Positions 35,530 through 42,762 of a stretch of 64,000 nt of DNA are shown piece by piece. The position numbers and the translations under genes were made by a program. The notes beneath the pieces are model-generated. The model was not told where the DNA came from. It saw only the letters and a list, made by a program, of their open reading frames with translations, and did no database searches. The stretch comes from Halomonas sp. H10-9-1. Lineage in GTDB: Bacteria > Pseudomonadota > Gammaproteobacteria > Pseudomonadales > Halomonadaceae. The stretch is taken from contig NZ_JAMSHO010000001.1 of the NCBI RefSeq assembly GCF_040147005.1, positions 2,294,001 to 2,358,000 on the forward strand. The letters are read 5' to 3'. Every line of letters begins with the position of its first letter. Within the stretch, counting starts at the first letter, position 1.

Positions 35530-35564
35530 GATTTCGGCCAGAAGCGGACTTTCAACCAGAGCCG

Positions 35565-35632
35565 ATATAACGCTTAGGTAAGCCACCGGTACAGAGCGCA
35601 GCGTAGTACCAGTCGGCTTCATCTATTGGACA
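35565..35632 (-). repeat. attC-like site D
   Basis: Core boxes ATAAC (35567-35571) and ATTGGAC (35625-35631) flank arms AAGCC-ACCGGTAC (35580-35592) and GTACC-AGTCGGCTT (35606-35619). The arms pair with one extrahelical base and a 13-nt loop. Order and polarity fit an attC following the minus-strand gene that ends at 35640. Confidence 0.75.
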
Positions 35633-35639
35633 TGATGTC

Positions 35640-36110
35640 TTACTCAAAATAAACCTGATCAGCTGTATAAGGACCGGAAATACTGTGAGCTTCAGAGGGG
35701 CATTTCCCATTCTCCAGCAGAGTTGACCAAAATCTTTGGGCAAAATGAAATTCTTGAAGGTAAAAATACCGACATGCTGCCAAGAGGCTATGCCGACTCC
35801 AAACTGGCCCCGGCCTAGCAGACCCACTAATTTTATAATGATCTTCAAGCTCGTAGAATGAAATAGGTTGCTTGCTATCCCACCTATCACAAAGGAATTG
35901 ATGTAACTCATCCAGTTGTTCTTCTTGAACTTCGAAACACTCAGAGTATGGCTTATGCCAAGGTGCGCCCTCATTCAATAAGGGATATATGCTTTCAGCC
36001 CAAGCAAACGCATAGCTAGGTGTTACATTGCGTTCCGCTGCCGGATTCGTGAATAGTGAAAGTATCTGAAAGCGTTGAAGGGAGAAAAGCATTTCCTTTA
36101 TTTCGCTCAT
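35640..36110 (-). CDS. Cassette gene of unknown function
   Basis: I do not recognise this protein. Its 156 residues look globular, rich in Trp, Tyr and Phe (YAFAWAESIYPLLN, HSLLAACRYFYLQEFHFAQRFW), without signal peptide or membrane helix. Codon use is more AT-rich than in the flanking chromosome. GGAG lies 9 nt before the start. It is followed directly by an attC-like hairpin and preceded by a promoter-like sequence in the adjoining gene-less cassette, so it is read as one mobile cassette. Confidence 0.65.
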   Translation of the reverse strand: MSEIKEMLFSLQRFQILSLFTNPAAERNVTPSYAFAWAESIYPLLNEGAPWHKPYSECFEVQEEQLDELHQFLCDRWDSKQPISFYELEDHYKISGSARPGPVWSRHSLLAACRYFYLQEFHFAQRFWSTLLENGKCPSEAHSISGPYTADQVYFE

Positions 36111-36143
36111 AAAAACTACTCCTATTACTTCGGAATGGACAAG

Positions 36144-36197
36144 CCATAACGCCGATCATCGTGCCTGCTGCTTTTGCCCGCATGTCGGCATTGGATC
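36144..36197 (-). repeat. attC-like site X of a gene-less cassette
   Basis: Core boxes ATAAC (36146-36150) and ATTGGAT (36190-36196) flank imperfect arms GCCGATCATCGTGCC and GCATGTCGGC. The outer box ATTGGAT matches ATTGGAC of site D. The 120 bp between this site and site C contain no open reading frame. Confidence 0.55.
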
Positions 36198-36211
36198 GAA
36201 AGCCAACCATT

Positions 36212-36241
36212 AGCATAGACTAAATTTCTTCGATCGGCCAA
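36212..36241 (-). promoter_or_regulatory. Promoter-like element within the gene-less cassette
   Basis: On the minus strand TTGGCC (36236-36241) and TATGCT (36212-36217) are 18 bp apart, about 100 bp upstream of the cassette gene start at 36110. A GCGGTCT-TCC-AGACCGC hairpin lies just upstream. Confidence 0.45.
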
Positions 36242-36264
36242 GAGCGGTCTTCCAGACCGCCCTC

Positions 36265-36362
36265 ATATAACGCTTGAGTTCAGCAGCGTTTGAGGCGACG
36301 GTCGCTTTTGCGGTAGCAAAATGGGTGGCGGGCCAAACATCCGCTGCAAAGAATTTTTGGGC
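36265..36362 (-). repeat. attC-like site C after the SIR2-HerA cassette
   Basis: A 98-bp imperfect palindrome. Core box ATAAC (36267-36271); inner arms GTTCAGCAGCGTTTG (36278 on) and CAAACATCCGCTGCAAAGAA, with GCTTTTGC-GGTA-GCAAAATG at the tip; the opposite box TTTTTGGGC is a degenerate form of TTGTTRGGC. Size and arm structure fit a long attC. Confidence 0.72.
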
Positions 36363-36372
36363 GGCAACAGGC

Positions 36373-38127
36373 CTATGCGCCGGTATTGCGCGACTGTCGC
36401 CGCATAGCTTCTACCGCGCTTTCGATGCCACTTTCAGAATCCGTCGTCGCCCAGCGATCCCAAAAATCTACGGTTGCGCTGAGAGGCTCTGAATTAGGCG
36501 GATCAACTCGAATTCTGCTGGGAAGCAACGAGGCGTCGCCTACAATGAGAGCCTCACCTATATCAAGAATCGGGAGGCTTTCGGCAATGCCTCCTAGGCT
36601 ATCTGGCAACAGGCCCTGAACGACGCTGCGGTCATCACGGTTCGAGAGTCGCATGGCTATGAAGTTTCCACATTGACTAAGCACCGTTCGACTGACCTCC
36701 GAAGGTCGTTGGCTAATTACCACTAAGGCGACACCGTACTTTCGGCCCTCCTTAGATACTCGCTCAAAATTGTGAACCGCCGAATCGACGATTGAATCTC
36801 CAGCGCCTCTGTTTGGGATGTACAAATGTGCTTCGTCACAAAACACTGCTACAGGATGCCTCTTTTCTTGGGCAGTCCACTGCTGCACGGAGAACAGCAA
36901 GCGCGCGACCAAACCGACTATCAGGGGGAGAACATCGGAGGGCACTTCGGAAAAATCGACGATTTTCACTCCACCACCACCCCGAATAGCCGAGCCGTGC
37001 ATGAGCGTGCCACAAAGTTTTCCAAGCCAATCGTATTCGTTTGTCTCGGCCTCCCCTTCAAACAGGAAACCTAACCGACGATCTTCTCGTTTCGCCTCTA
37101 ACCTTTGAACAAAACGAGTTAAGCGTCCATGGAATGGACCCTGCTTTTGTCTGTTGCCCGACCCATCCACCATTTCCTCATCTAAATCCTTAAATGTCTG
37201 GATAACATTGGAAATATCGTAGGGAATTGGGCTGTCAATGGTGAAATTTTCTTTCAGGCGGTCGTCGCACTGTGCTTCTACTGTGACAGACTTATGTTCA
37301 CGTACGATTTTGGAAAAAACCATGGCCTGGTTAGGTGCGTTTTGGTCGCTTCTATCAACAAGAAGGGCAAGCATCTCCTCATAGGTTAGAAGCCAATAAG
37401 GCAGATAAACTACGCCTTGTTCCAGACCCTCACCGGTTCCAATGTCGCCTGGGCCGGCAATTCGCAAATGATCGATGCCATCCCCCTGTAGCGGTTTATA
37501 TTCACCATGAATATCGAACAATATAGCGTTTGCCATAGGCAGTTCAGCTACTTGCTCTAAGAGCTTTGCCACCGTCCACGACTTTCCCGATCCCGTGCCC
37601 CCTACAATTACCGCATGGCGCTGAAAAAACCTGTTTCCATCAAGCCATGCATCAGCATCTTCGTCCAAGGTGTATTTGCCGATTTTTAACGCATCGGTGT
37701 CGTCAGTCGGGGGAGATGCAATCGCGGTCATGAACTCCGTTAGCTTTTCCCCTTCTAAGGAGAAACAGGGAGCATCAATTTCGGGCACTGATTCCAAAGT
37801 ACGCCGAAAGACATTTGAACGCGATTTCCAGCGATCAAGCAGAGTCCCAATAAGAGCGATGTGGACTAGGTTTTCGACTACTGTTTGCACTGACTCGTCG
37901 AGATCTTCATTCAGACCACTTGAACTCTGCAATGAAGCCTTTCTCAAAATCTTGGTTGTAATTCCAAGCAAATGCTGCCCTGGTCTGGAGCTTCGCAAAA
38001 CAACCAAGTGATTGATTTGAAGTCGCCGGAGCTTGTCCACATCCTCGACAAGACAAATAACATTCCCGGTGTCAACTCCGCTAACTCGACCAAATGCCTC
38101 ATCATCGTCGTAGTCAAATAAGCTCAT
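36373..38127 (-). CDS. herA: HerA-type hexameric ATPase of a SIR2-HerA defence pair
   Basis: The 584-residue protein belongs to the HerA/FtsK superfamily of DNA translocases. The N-terminal HAS-barrel-like region starts with FGRVSGVDTGNVICLV. Walker A is GGTGSGKS at residues 176-183, Walker B lies in VAVFCDEAHLYIP, and VALVVISQRPSEVSRTVLSQCGNFIAMRLSNRDD is the sensor and arginine-finger region. It starts 12 bp after the SIR2 stop codon, with AGGAGG at good spacing, so the two are one operon. In known SIR2-HerA systems the two proteins form a large complex. HerA assembles and activates SIR2 on phage infection. The NurA nuclease, the archaeal HerA partner, is absent. Confidence 0.9.
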   Translation of the reverse strand: MSLFDYDDDEAFGRVSGVDTGNVICLVEDVDKLRRLQINHLVVLRSSRPGQHLLGITTKILRKASLQSSSGLNEDLDESVQTVVENLVHIALIGTLLDRWKSRSNVFRRTLESVPEIDAPCFSLEGEKLTEFMTAIASPPTDDTDALKIGKYTLDEDADAWLDGNRFFQRHAVIVGGTGSGKSWTVAKLLEQVAELPMANAILFDIHGEYKPLQGDGIDHLRIAGPGDIGTGEGLEQGVVYLPYWLLTYEEMLALLVDRSDQNAPNQAMVFSKIVREHKSVTVEAQCDDRLKENFTIDSPIPYDISNVIQTFKDLDEEMVDGSGNRQKQGPFHGRLTRFVQRLEAKREDRRLGFLFEGEAETNEYDWLGKLCGTLMHGSAIRGGGGVKIVDFSEVPSDVLPLIVGLVARLLFSVQQWTAQEKRHPVAVFCDEAHLYIPNRGAGDSIVDSAVHNFERVSKEGRKYGVALVVISQRPSEVSRTVLSQCGNFIAMRLSNRDDRSVVQGLLPDSLGGIAESLPILDIGEALIVGDASLLPSRIRVDPPNSEPLSATVDFWDRWATTDSESGIESAVEAMRRQSRNTGA

Positions 38128-38139
38128 CAGCCTTCCTCC

Positions 38140-39156
38140 TTATGGCTCCAACAACACCCTCATGAAATTACCCAGCTCCCAGATATTTATTCCAAAAAAC
38201 TCCTCACCGGCGATATTTTCGGGGTAATAGGCAATCGAGCCATCCCCTTTTTTTTCAATAGCTAGGAATTTTCTGGGTGGATCATCAAATAGCATTCTTC
38301 TAGCAGCATCTGTGAGTGTATGCGTCAAAACGACCAACGGAATTCCGTCTTGCCTAATCCGGTTGACTAGCTTGGGTTGGACATGTTCGTCGTTGAAGCC
38401 GTAACCAATACACAACAGCACGCGGGATGAAGCTAAGCAACTGTCTGCTTGCGCCATGACTGTACGAAATGGCTCAAGGTGAGCTTGCAGATACTTTGTC
38501 ACTCCAGGGGTGACGATTACTGGTTTCAGACTAGGAAATATTTCCTGCATCATCGGGAGCCCGTGAATCTGTCTGTCCTCTGCCACAAACCAATCAAGAG
38601 AACCGTGCACTTTCCAAACGTTTATTTGCCTTCGAGAAGGTGCAGGGTTAGCGGTTGTAAGCTGCTGGAGCCAACCGTGGGTAAGGCCCGTATACGCTTG
38701 CGCCCCTGCAGCGTTGGCTGCGTATTCAGCCAAACGATCATAGTTCGTAGTTACAACATCGAGCTTGGGATCGGCGACACGCAGAAAGTGCCGAAATGCG
38801 TCCGACAAAGGGTGGAAACTAGCACTCGCTACGATTTCACGATATGCGATTAGGTCTCGCATAGAAATTAGCGACCACGTCTTAAGAACCACCTCGTCGA
38901 GAAGCCGCGGGGCAAGATGGACTTCGTTAAGAGCACCTTCTAAATCCTTACTTGCAGAGAAACTTTCTTCGAAGCTCCCCCACTGTGAAGCTTCGTCAGC
39001 ATTTTCCGGGCAAACCTCAGATAGCAATGTATCACCCAGCTCTTCCATACCAGGAAGACCTAGGGCAATCGATGCACCGCTACCTAAAACGAAGGTGGGT
39101 TTCTCTGACAAGTATCTCTGTGCAAGACCAGCTACAATTTCCAACTGTTCGCTCAT
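38140..39156 (-). CDS. SIR2-domain NADase of a SIR2-HerA defence pair
   Basis: The 338-residue product carries a SIR2-like NAD-binding fold: LGSGAS at residues 24-29, TTNYD at 136-140 with the probable catalytic Asn138, VHGSLDW with His184, and LLCIGYGFNDEHV. The zinc ribbon of protein deacetylases is missing, as in bacterial defence SIR2 proteins that hydrolyse NAD to stop phage replication. Its ribosome site lies against the core box of the preceding attC-like site (GTTAGGAGGG). It is followed by herA 12 bp later. Low GC relative to flanks and cassette context suggest acquisition by transfer. Defence activity here is inferred from the family. Confidence 0.9.
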   Translation of the reverse strand: MSEQLEIVAGLAQRYLSEKPTFVLGSGASIALGLPGMEELGDTLLSEVCPENADEASQWGSFEESFSASKDLEGALNEVHLAPRLLDEVVLKTWSLISMRDLIAYREIVASASFHPLSDAFRHFLRVADPKLDVVTTNYDRLAEYAANAAGAQAYTGLTHGWLQQLTTANPAPSRRQINVWKVHGSLDWFVAEDRQIHGLPMMQEIFPSLKPVIVTPGVTKYLQAHLEPFRTVMAQADSCLASSRVLLCIGYGFNDEHVQPKLVNRIRQDGIPLVVLTHTLTDAARRMLFDDPPRKFLAIEKKGDGSIAYYPENIAGEEFFGINIWELGNFMRVLLEP

Positions 39157-39164
39157 CGCTCCCT

Positions 39165-39238
39165 CCTAACGCCGCTTTGCCGCCCAACGCTTTAAAGCAG
39201 CGGCAGCTTCAGCTGTCCGTCTGACTTTTATTGTTAGA
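39165..39238 (-). repeat. attC-like site B
   Basis: Core boxes CTAAC (39166-39170) and GTTAGAA (39233-39239 region) flank arms GCCGC-TTT and AAAGCAGCGGC. The outer box overlaps the last codons of the two-TM protein gene; the inner box abuts the SIR2 ribosome site. Confidence 0.68.
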
Positions 39239-40084
39239 ATTTTCCTGTTCCCATATTGCTTTACGTTCATCCAACCATCTCTGCCGCTCTTCACTCTCCT
39301 GCCTTCTATCTAGAGATGAATATGTGTTTACATGAAGTCTTTTAGAAGATGACCTTGTCATGCCTTCAATCTGCTCTCTGAGCTTTTTGATATCTCCAGA
39401 CATTTTGTGGAGAGGATCACCACCACCGATCTCTGAAACGTCATCAAACTCTTTAAAGTCGATTACTAGCTCATCAGAATAAGAGTTTCCTTCAACATCC
39501 TCATAAGATGTTGAAATCTTGAAATATGGTGAAAATATATCATCGCCGTCGATTTTTTCTTTCACCTCATAAAAACTAAATAAGAAGCTCTCAAATTTCT
39601 GGTTAATACCAAGCGAATGCAGCCCTTCAGACATTACATGCAACTTTAAAAATTCATCAACTATAGCATTTTCAGTCGCTTTAATTTCATTACCACTCTT
39701 GTCATAAAACTTGAAACGCACGTTTCGCGCAATTCCTTTACCGAGATTACTAATCTCAAGCATCATCAAATTGAATGCTATCCGGCTGCTAAAAAACTTT
39801 ACGGACACGTTAGGACGAATACTCTGTACTCGAAGTTCATTGACCTGCTCAATTTGCGCTTCCCGCAGATACCATGTCTCTTTCGCAAGCACAAAAGTCA
39901 ACACAGCTATCGTAACTGTAGCTATTGCACTGATCCAAGAAGACAACGAATCTGCAGTCAAAATATTGGCCAGCTGAATCTGGCTACCAGCAACAATTCC
40001 CAGCATGAATATTAACGGCGCAGCTACAACTCCAACAACAGCCAATAGAGGAACTATGCTTCGCTCATCTTTACGTTTTGGCAC
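39209..40084 (-). CDS. Two-TM cassette protein of unknown function
   Basis: The 291-residue product starts with two membrane helices (VPLLAVVGVVAAPLIFMLGI and ISAIATVTIAVLTFVLA) separated by a short loop. A basic-acidic helix (KETWYLREAQIEQVNELRVQ) and a beta-sandwich-like domain (RPNVSVKFF, LEISNLGKGIARNVRFKFYD) follow, ending in a charged coiled-coil tail. The start is a GTG with AAGGAGG upstream. I do not recognise the family. Similar two-TM plus beta-domain proteins are common orphans of integron arrays and defence islands. The last codons overlap the attC-like site B. Confidence 0.7.
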   Translation of the reverse strand: MPKRKDERSIVPLLAVVGVVAAPLIFMLGIVAGSQIQLANILTADSLSSWISAIATVTIAVLTFVLAKETWYLREAQIEQVNELRVQSIRPNVSVKFFSSRIAFNLMMLEISNLGKGIARNVRFKFYDKSGNEIKATENAIVDEFLKLHVMSEGLHSLGINQKFESFLFSFYEVKEKIDGDDIFSPYFKISTSYEDVEGNSYSDELVIDFKEFDDVSEIGGGDPLHKMSGDIKKLREQIEGMTRSSSKRLHVNTYSSLDRRQESEERQRWLDERKAIWEQENSNNKSQTDS

Positions 40085-40099
40085 TAACCCTCCTTAAAC

Positions 40100-40172
40100 T
40101 GATAACGCTGGCGTAAGGGGCTGGTTTGGAGCGCAAGCGTAAAACCAGTCCCTTTGACGCCCTGGTTATGCT
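40100..40172 (-). repeat. attC-like site A
   Basis: The clearest attC of the block. Core box ATAAC (40102-40106), arms GGCGT-AA-GGGGCTGGTTT and AAAACCAGTCCC-TTT-GACGCC around a 13-nt loop, and core box GTTATGC (40165-40171). It follows the VapD-like gene stop codon directly. Confidence 0.8.
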
Positions 40173-40549
40173 CAGCCTTGCGCTTCTTGCAGGCTATCTT
40201 GTTCCTCAACCTCTTCGTCAGCAGACGGTGACCCTGCAGCTTGATGTTCGGCGATCAGTGGAGTTACGTCACTCCATTCTTCCATACGGAATACATGAAC
40301 TCGTCGCACGTACTGACAGAAGTTAGGAGCCTGAGTCTTTAGAGTGCTCTGCAACTGCATAATCGCAGTTATTGGGTCCTTCTCCATCTCAGTGTGATAT
40401 AGAGAGCCCTGCGGATGTGCGGTAAAGCCACAGTTTGCCAAAGCGCTAGGAATCTCCGTTTGGTATAAATTGGTGATCTGCGAGTTTGTGAAACCACTGT
40501 CTCGCATACCCTTCGTGTCCACATCGAATGCAATCGCATATTGAGCCAT
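40172..40549 (-). CDS. VapD-like cassette protein
   Basis: The 125-residue product resembles VapD, a Cas2-related ferredoxin-fold family that includes endoribonuclease toxins. It shows QYAIAFDVDTKGM at the N-terminus (VapD: YAIAFDLD), GFTAHPQGSLYH, a helix with TAIMQLQSTLKTQAPNF and VRRVHVFRMEEWSDVTPLI. A disordered acidic tail follows. Two ATG codons are adjacent; I chose the second (40549), since AGGAGG then has 4 nt spacing rather than 1. No antitoxin gene is obvious. Single-gene VapD and toxin-antitoxin cassettes are known from integron arrays. Confidence 0.72.
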   Translation of the reverse strand: MAQYAIAFDVDTKGMRDSGFTNSQITNLYQTEIPSALANCGFTAHPQGSLYHTEMEKDPITAIMQLQSTLKTQAPNFCQYVRRVHVFRMEEWSDVTPLIAEHQAAGSPSADEEVEEQDSLQEAQG

Positions 40550-41116
40550 CATTCCTCCTCATTTTGTGCAACAGGTATTAGACCGCGCGCTTGACATTCC
40601 ACTTGAACGCGCACGCTCGACCACCTCTTATCTTATTGAAAAAAACTGGGAATTTAAGTATAACCGATCGTCGTTCATGCCACATATCCCCAATGAACGA
40701 GCATGCAGCCATTGCCGCCACGACCGCTTTGGGTCGAAAACGGACATATGGAACCAAAACAAAACCGGCGTTTTTCCGGACCGGGGGCTTGGCTCCCTGA
40801 TCCGGAAAAACGCCGGTGAATCGTAGCGTCTGCTGTGTCACGTCATCATCCTGCATCCCTGCCCCTGCGCCGGCCTTTTCGGGCCTTGCTCTCCTGCCTT
40901 GCCATTGCAGCCTAGCTCAGGGGGCTTCGGGCTGCCATGCCGGGCGAGTCGATGGGCGAGCCACGCCATTAGCGCCGGCGTGAAGGCGGCGCGCTCACTA
41001 TATTTCAAGGGATGGACCGCCCTTCGCGCCCGGCCTGCCGCACCAGCAGGTGGCGCATCCTGTGCCGGGTACCTGCACGCCAGCGGGCCTGCCCGGCTCT
41101 CCTGGAGGATAACGAG
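40550..41116. other. Gene-free stretch at the right edge of the cassette block
   Basis: No supported gene lies here. Its left part (40567-40625) has a GCGCG...CGCGC imperfect palindrome with a CAAC box that may be a decayed attC. It contains a perfect 16-bp inverted repeat at 40765-40816, listed separately. To the right, GC content returns to the chromosomal level, so the junction of inserted and core DNA probably lies near 40.8 kb. Confidence 0.5.
40765..40816. repeat. Perfect 16-bp inverted repeat
   Basis: CCGGCGTTTTTCCGGA (40765-40780) and TCCGGAAAAACGCCGG (40801-40816) enclose a 20-nt loop that holds a smaller GGGGGC/GGCTCCC hairpin. It could be a bidirectional terminator or the end of a small mobile element. 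Confidence 0.8.
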
Positions 41117-41719
41117 ATGAGACGCATCCTGTGGGGCGGCGTCATCGCCATGGGGCTGGCGGCGGCAAGCCTGCCGACCGTCGCCCTGATGACCGACGAC
41201 ACCGAAACGATGATCGAGGAACTGCGCGCCGCCATGCAGCGCTTCGAGGACGTGAACATGGCCCTGGCGGAGGGCTACATGCCGGATCCCTCCGGCGAAT
41301 GTGTGAAGGCCGGGGAGCACGGCCTGCCGCCGGAGCTCGGGCATATGGGCATCCACTACCTGCGCCCCGACCTGCTGGGCCTAACCACCACCGAGCCGCG
41401 TGTTGACGGCAGCGGCACCCATACCGACTTCAGGAATCCCGCCATCCTGCTCTACGAGCCCCAGGCAGACGGCTCCATGGTGCTGGTGGGCATCGAGAAC
41501 CTGGTGTTCGCGCGGGCCTGGCAGGAGGCCGGAAACGCCGAGCCACCGAACTTCCTGGGTCGCCGCTGGGACTACATGGCGGAGGATCCGGCCATCCCCG
41601 GCGACCAGGCCCACGGTTTCGAGCCCCACTACGACCAGCACGTCTGGTTCCGCAACAACCCCGGCGGCAACCTGGAACCCTTCAACCCGGCGGTCAGCTG
41701 CGACCTGCGCAGCACCTGA
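41117..41719 (+). CDS. Secreted conserved hypothetical protein
   Basis: The 200-residue product has a short N-terminal hydrophobic segment (ILWGGVIAMGLAAASLPTVALM) that may be a signal peptide. The globular part has motifs EGYMPDPSGECVKAGEHGLPPELGHMGIHYLRPDLLG, NPAILLYEPQADGSMVLVGIENLVF and HYDQHVWFRNNPGGNLEPFNPAVSC. I have seen this kind of sequence in proteobacterial hypotheticals, but no function is established. The start at 41117 has GGAGG 8 nt upstream. It is followed by a GC-rich hairpin. Confidence 0.75.
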   Translation: MRRILWGGVIAMGLAAASLPTVALMTDDTETMIEELRAAMQRFEDVNMALAEGYMPDPSGECVKAGEHGLPPELGHMGIHYLRPDLLGLTTTEPRVDGSGTHTDFRNPAILLYEPQADGSMVLVGIENLVFARAWQEAGNAEPPNFLGRRWDYMAEDPAIPGDQAHGFEPHYDQHVWFRNNPGGNLEPFNPAVSCDLRST

Positions 41720-41724
41720 CCCCA

Positions 41725-41757
41725 AAGGGGAGGCGTCCGGCATGGCCGCCTCCCCTT
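41725..41757. terminator. GC-rich hairpin after the secreted hypothetical
   Basis: 11-bp stem AAGGGGAGGCG / CGCCTCCCCTT with an 11-nt loop, 5 bp after the stop codon and before a convergent gene. Confidence 0.65.
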
Positions 41758-41782
41758 CCCTCAGGGATTCGATGCTCCGCCG

Positions 41783-42142
41783 CTACGCCCCATCAGCGAC
41801 CCGATACCCCAGTGCCGCGAGCCGGCGTTGCTGCGCCGTGGTCAGCGCCAGGCCGGCCTCATCGTCCTCCTCTGAAGAGCCCGCCAGCACCACCATGCTG
41901 GCCTCATCATCGGTGTGCAGCAATCGCTCGCCGCAACGCCGGCACTGCCAGGCATCGAAGCCCCCCGCATCCAACACTACCTCGAGCTCATCGGCGCCCT
42001 GGCCGAGCTGGATGGCCTCCTGGGGCCAGAGGCTCACGGGCTCACCCTCGGCATCCCTGCCGTTGCCGAGGGAGCCACCACACACCAGCAGCGTGACGGC
42101 GCCGCAGTCGCAGGCGAGTTGCCCATAGGGTCCATTGCTCAT
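41783..42142 (-). CDS. Small zinc-ribbon-like hypothetical protein
   Basis: The 119-residue product has two cysteine pairs (ACDCGAVTLLVCGG and WQCRRCGERLLH) that could form a zinc ribbon, and an acidic middle. It ends in a short helix (LTTAQQRRLAALGYRVADGA). No family is recognised. It is divergent from the deaminase gene and convergent with the secreted hypothetical. Confidence 0.65.
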   Translation of the reverse strand: MSNGPYGQLACDCGAVTLLVCGGSLGNGRDAEGEPVSLWPQEAIQLGQGADELEVVLDAGGFDAWQCRRCGERLLHTDDEASMVVLAGSSEEDDEAGLALTTAQQRRLAALGYRVADGA

Positions 42143-42273
42143 GATTGGCTCCTCGGGAAGGGGGTGGCCACAGTGTGGCAGCCGCAGGCGACCCTGCCGA
42201 ACCGGGACCTGGCTTGGCCACAGGAACGCATGGCGTATGCTGGTGGCTCACCAGAACCCAAGGAGCCCTGACC

Positions 42274-42750
42274 ATGATCGATGACACGGACATGACCCAC
42301 CTGGAGCGCTGCGTGGCACTGGCGGAGAAAGGCCTGGAGGCGGGCGACGAACCGTTTGGCTCGGTGCTGGTGAGCGGCGACGGCGAGGAGCTGGCAGAGG
42401 ACCACAACCATGTGGCCGGCGGGGACGCCACTCAGCATCCGGAGTTTTTCCTGGCACGCTGGGCCGCGGAGCACCTGACACCAGAGCAGCGCGCCAGGGC
42501 CACGGTATACACCTCGGGCGAGCACTGCCCCATGTGCGCGGCAGCCCACGGCTGGGTAGGGCTGGGGCGCATCGTCTACGCCAGTTCCTCGCAGCAGCTG
42601 ATCGGTTGGCTCGAGGAGATGGGCGTCACGCCGGCGCCGGTGGCCCCGCTGCCGATCCAGCAGGTGGTGCCGAACGCGGTGGTCGAGGGGCCAGTGCCGG
42701 CCTTCGCCGAGCGGAACCGCGAACTGCACCGGCGCCTGCACGGCGCCTGA
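42274..42750 (+). CDS. Nucleoside deaminase-like protein (CDA fold)
   Basis: The 158-residue product is of the cytidine/guanine deaminase fold. Zinc ligands are visible as the histidine in TQHPEFFLA (His and catalytic Glu, with Pro where Ala is usual) and both cysteines in SGEHCPMCAAAHGW. PFGSVLVSGDGEELAEDHNHV at the N-terminus is like guanine or tRNA-adenosine deaminases. Substrate specificity cannot be read. The start at 42274 is supported by AAGGAG 8 nt upstream. Confidence 0.88.
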   Translation: MIDDTDMTHLERCVALAEKGLEAGDEPFGSVLVSGDGEELAEDHNHVAGGDATQHPEFFLARWAAEHLTPEQRARATVYTSGEHCPMCAAAHGWVGLGRIVYASSSQQLIGWLEEMGVTPAPVAPLPIQQVVPNAVVEGPVPAFAERNRELHRRLHGA

Positions 42751-42762
42751 AGCGAGCTGGCC

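Noticed and set aside
35552..35974. A 140-codon minus-strand frame overlapping the cassette gene at 35640-36110
   Set aside because: It runs through the attC-like hairpin and lacks a ribosome site; the frame at 35640-36110 has GGAG upstream and ends before the attC.
35437..41116. Integron integrase (intI) or phage integrase for the cassette block
   Set aside because: I looked for a tyrosine recombinase on both strands and found none in the window.
40838..41356. A 172-codon minus-strand frame opposite the secreted hypothetical gene
   Set aside because: Overlaps a better-supported gene with ribosome site and signal peptide; no domain seen.
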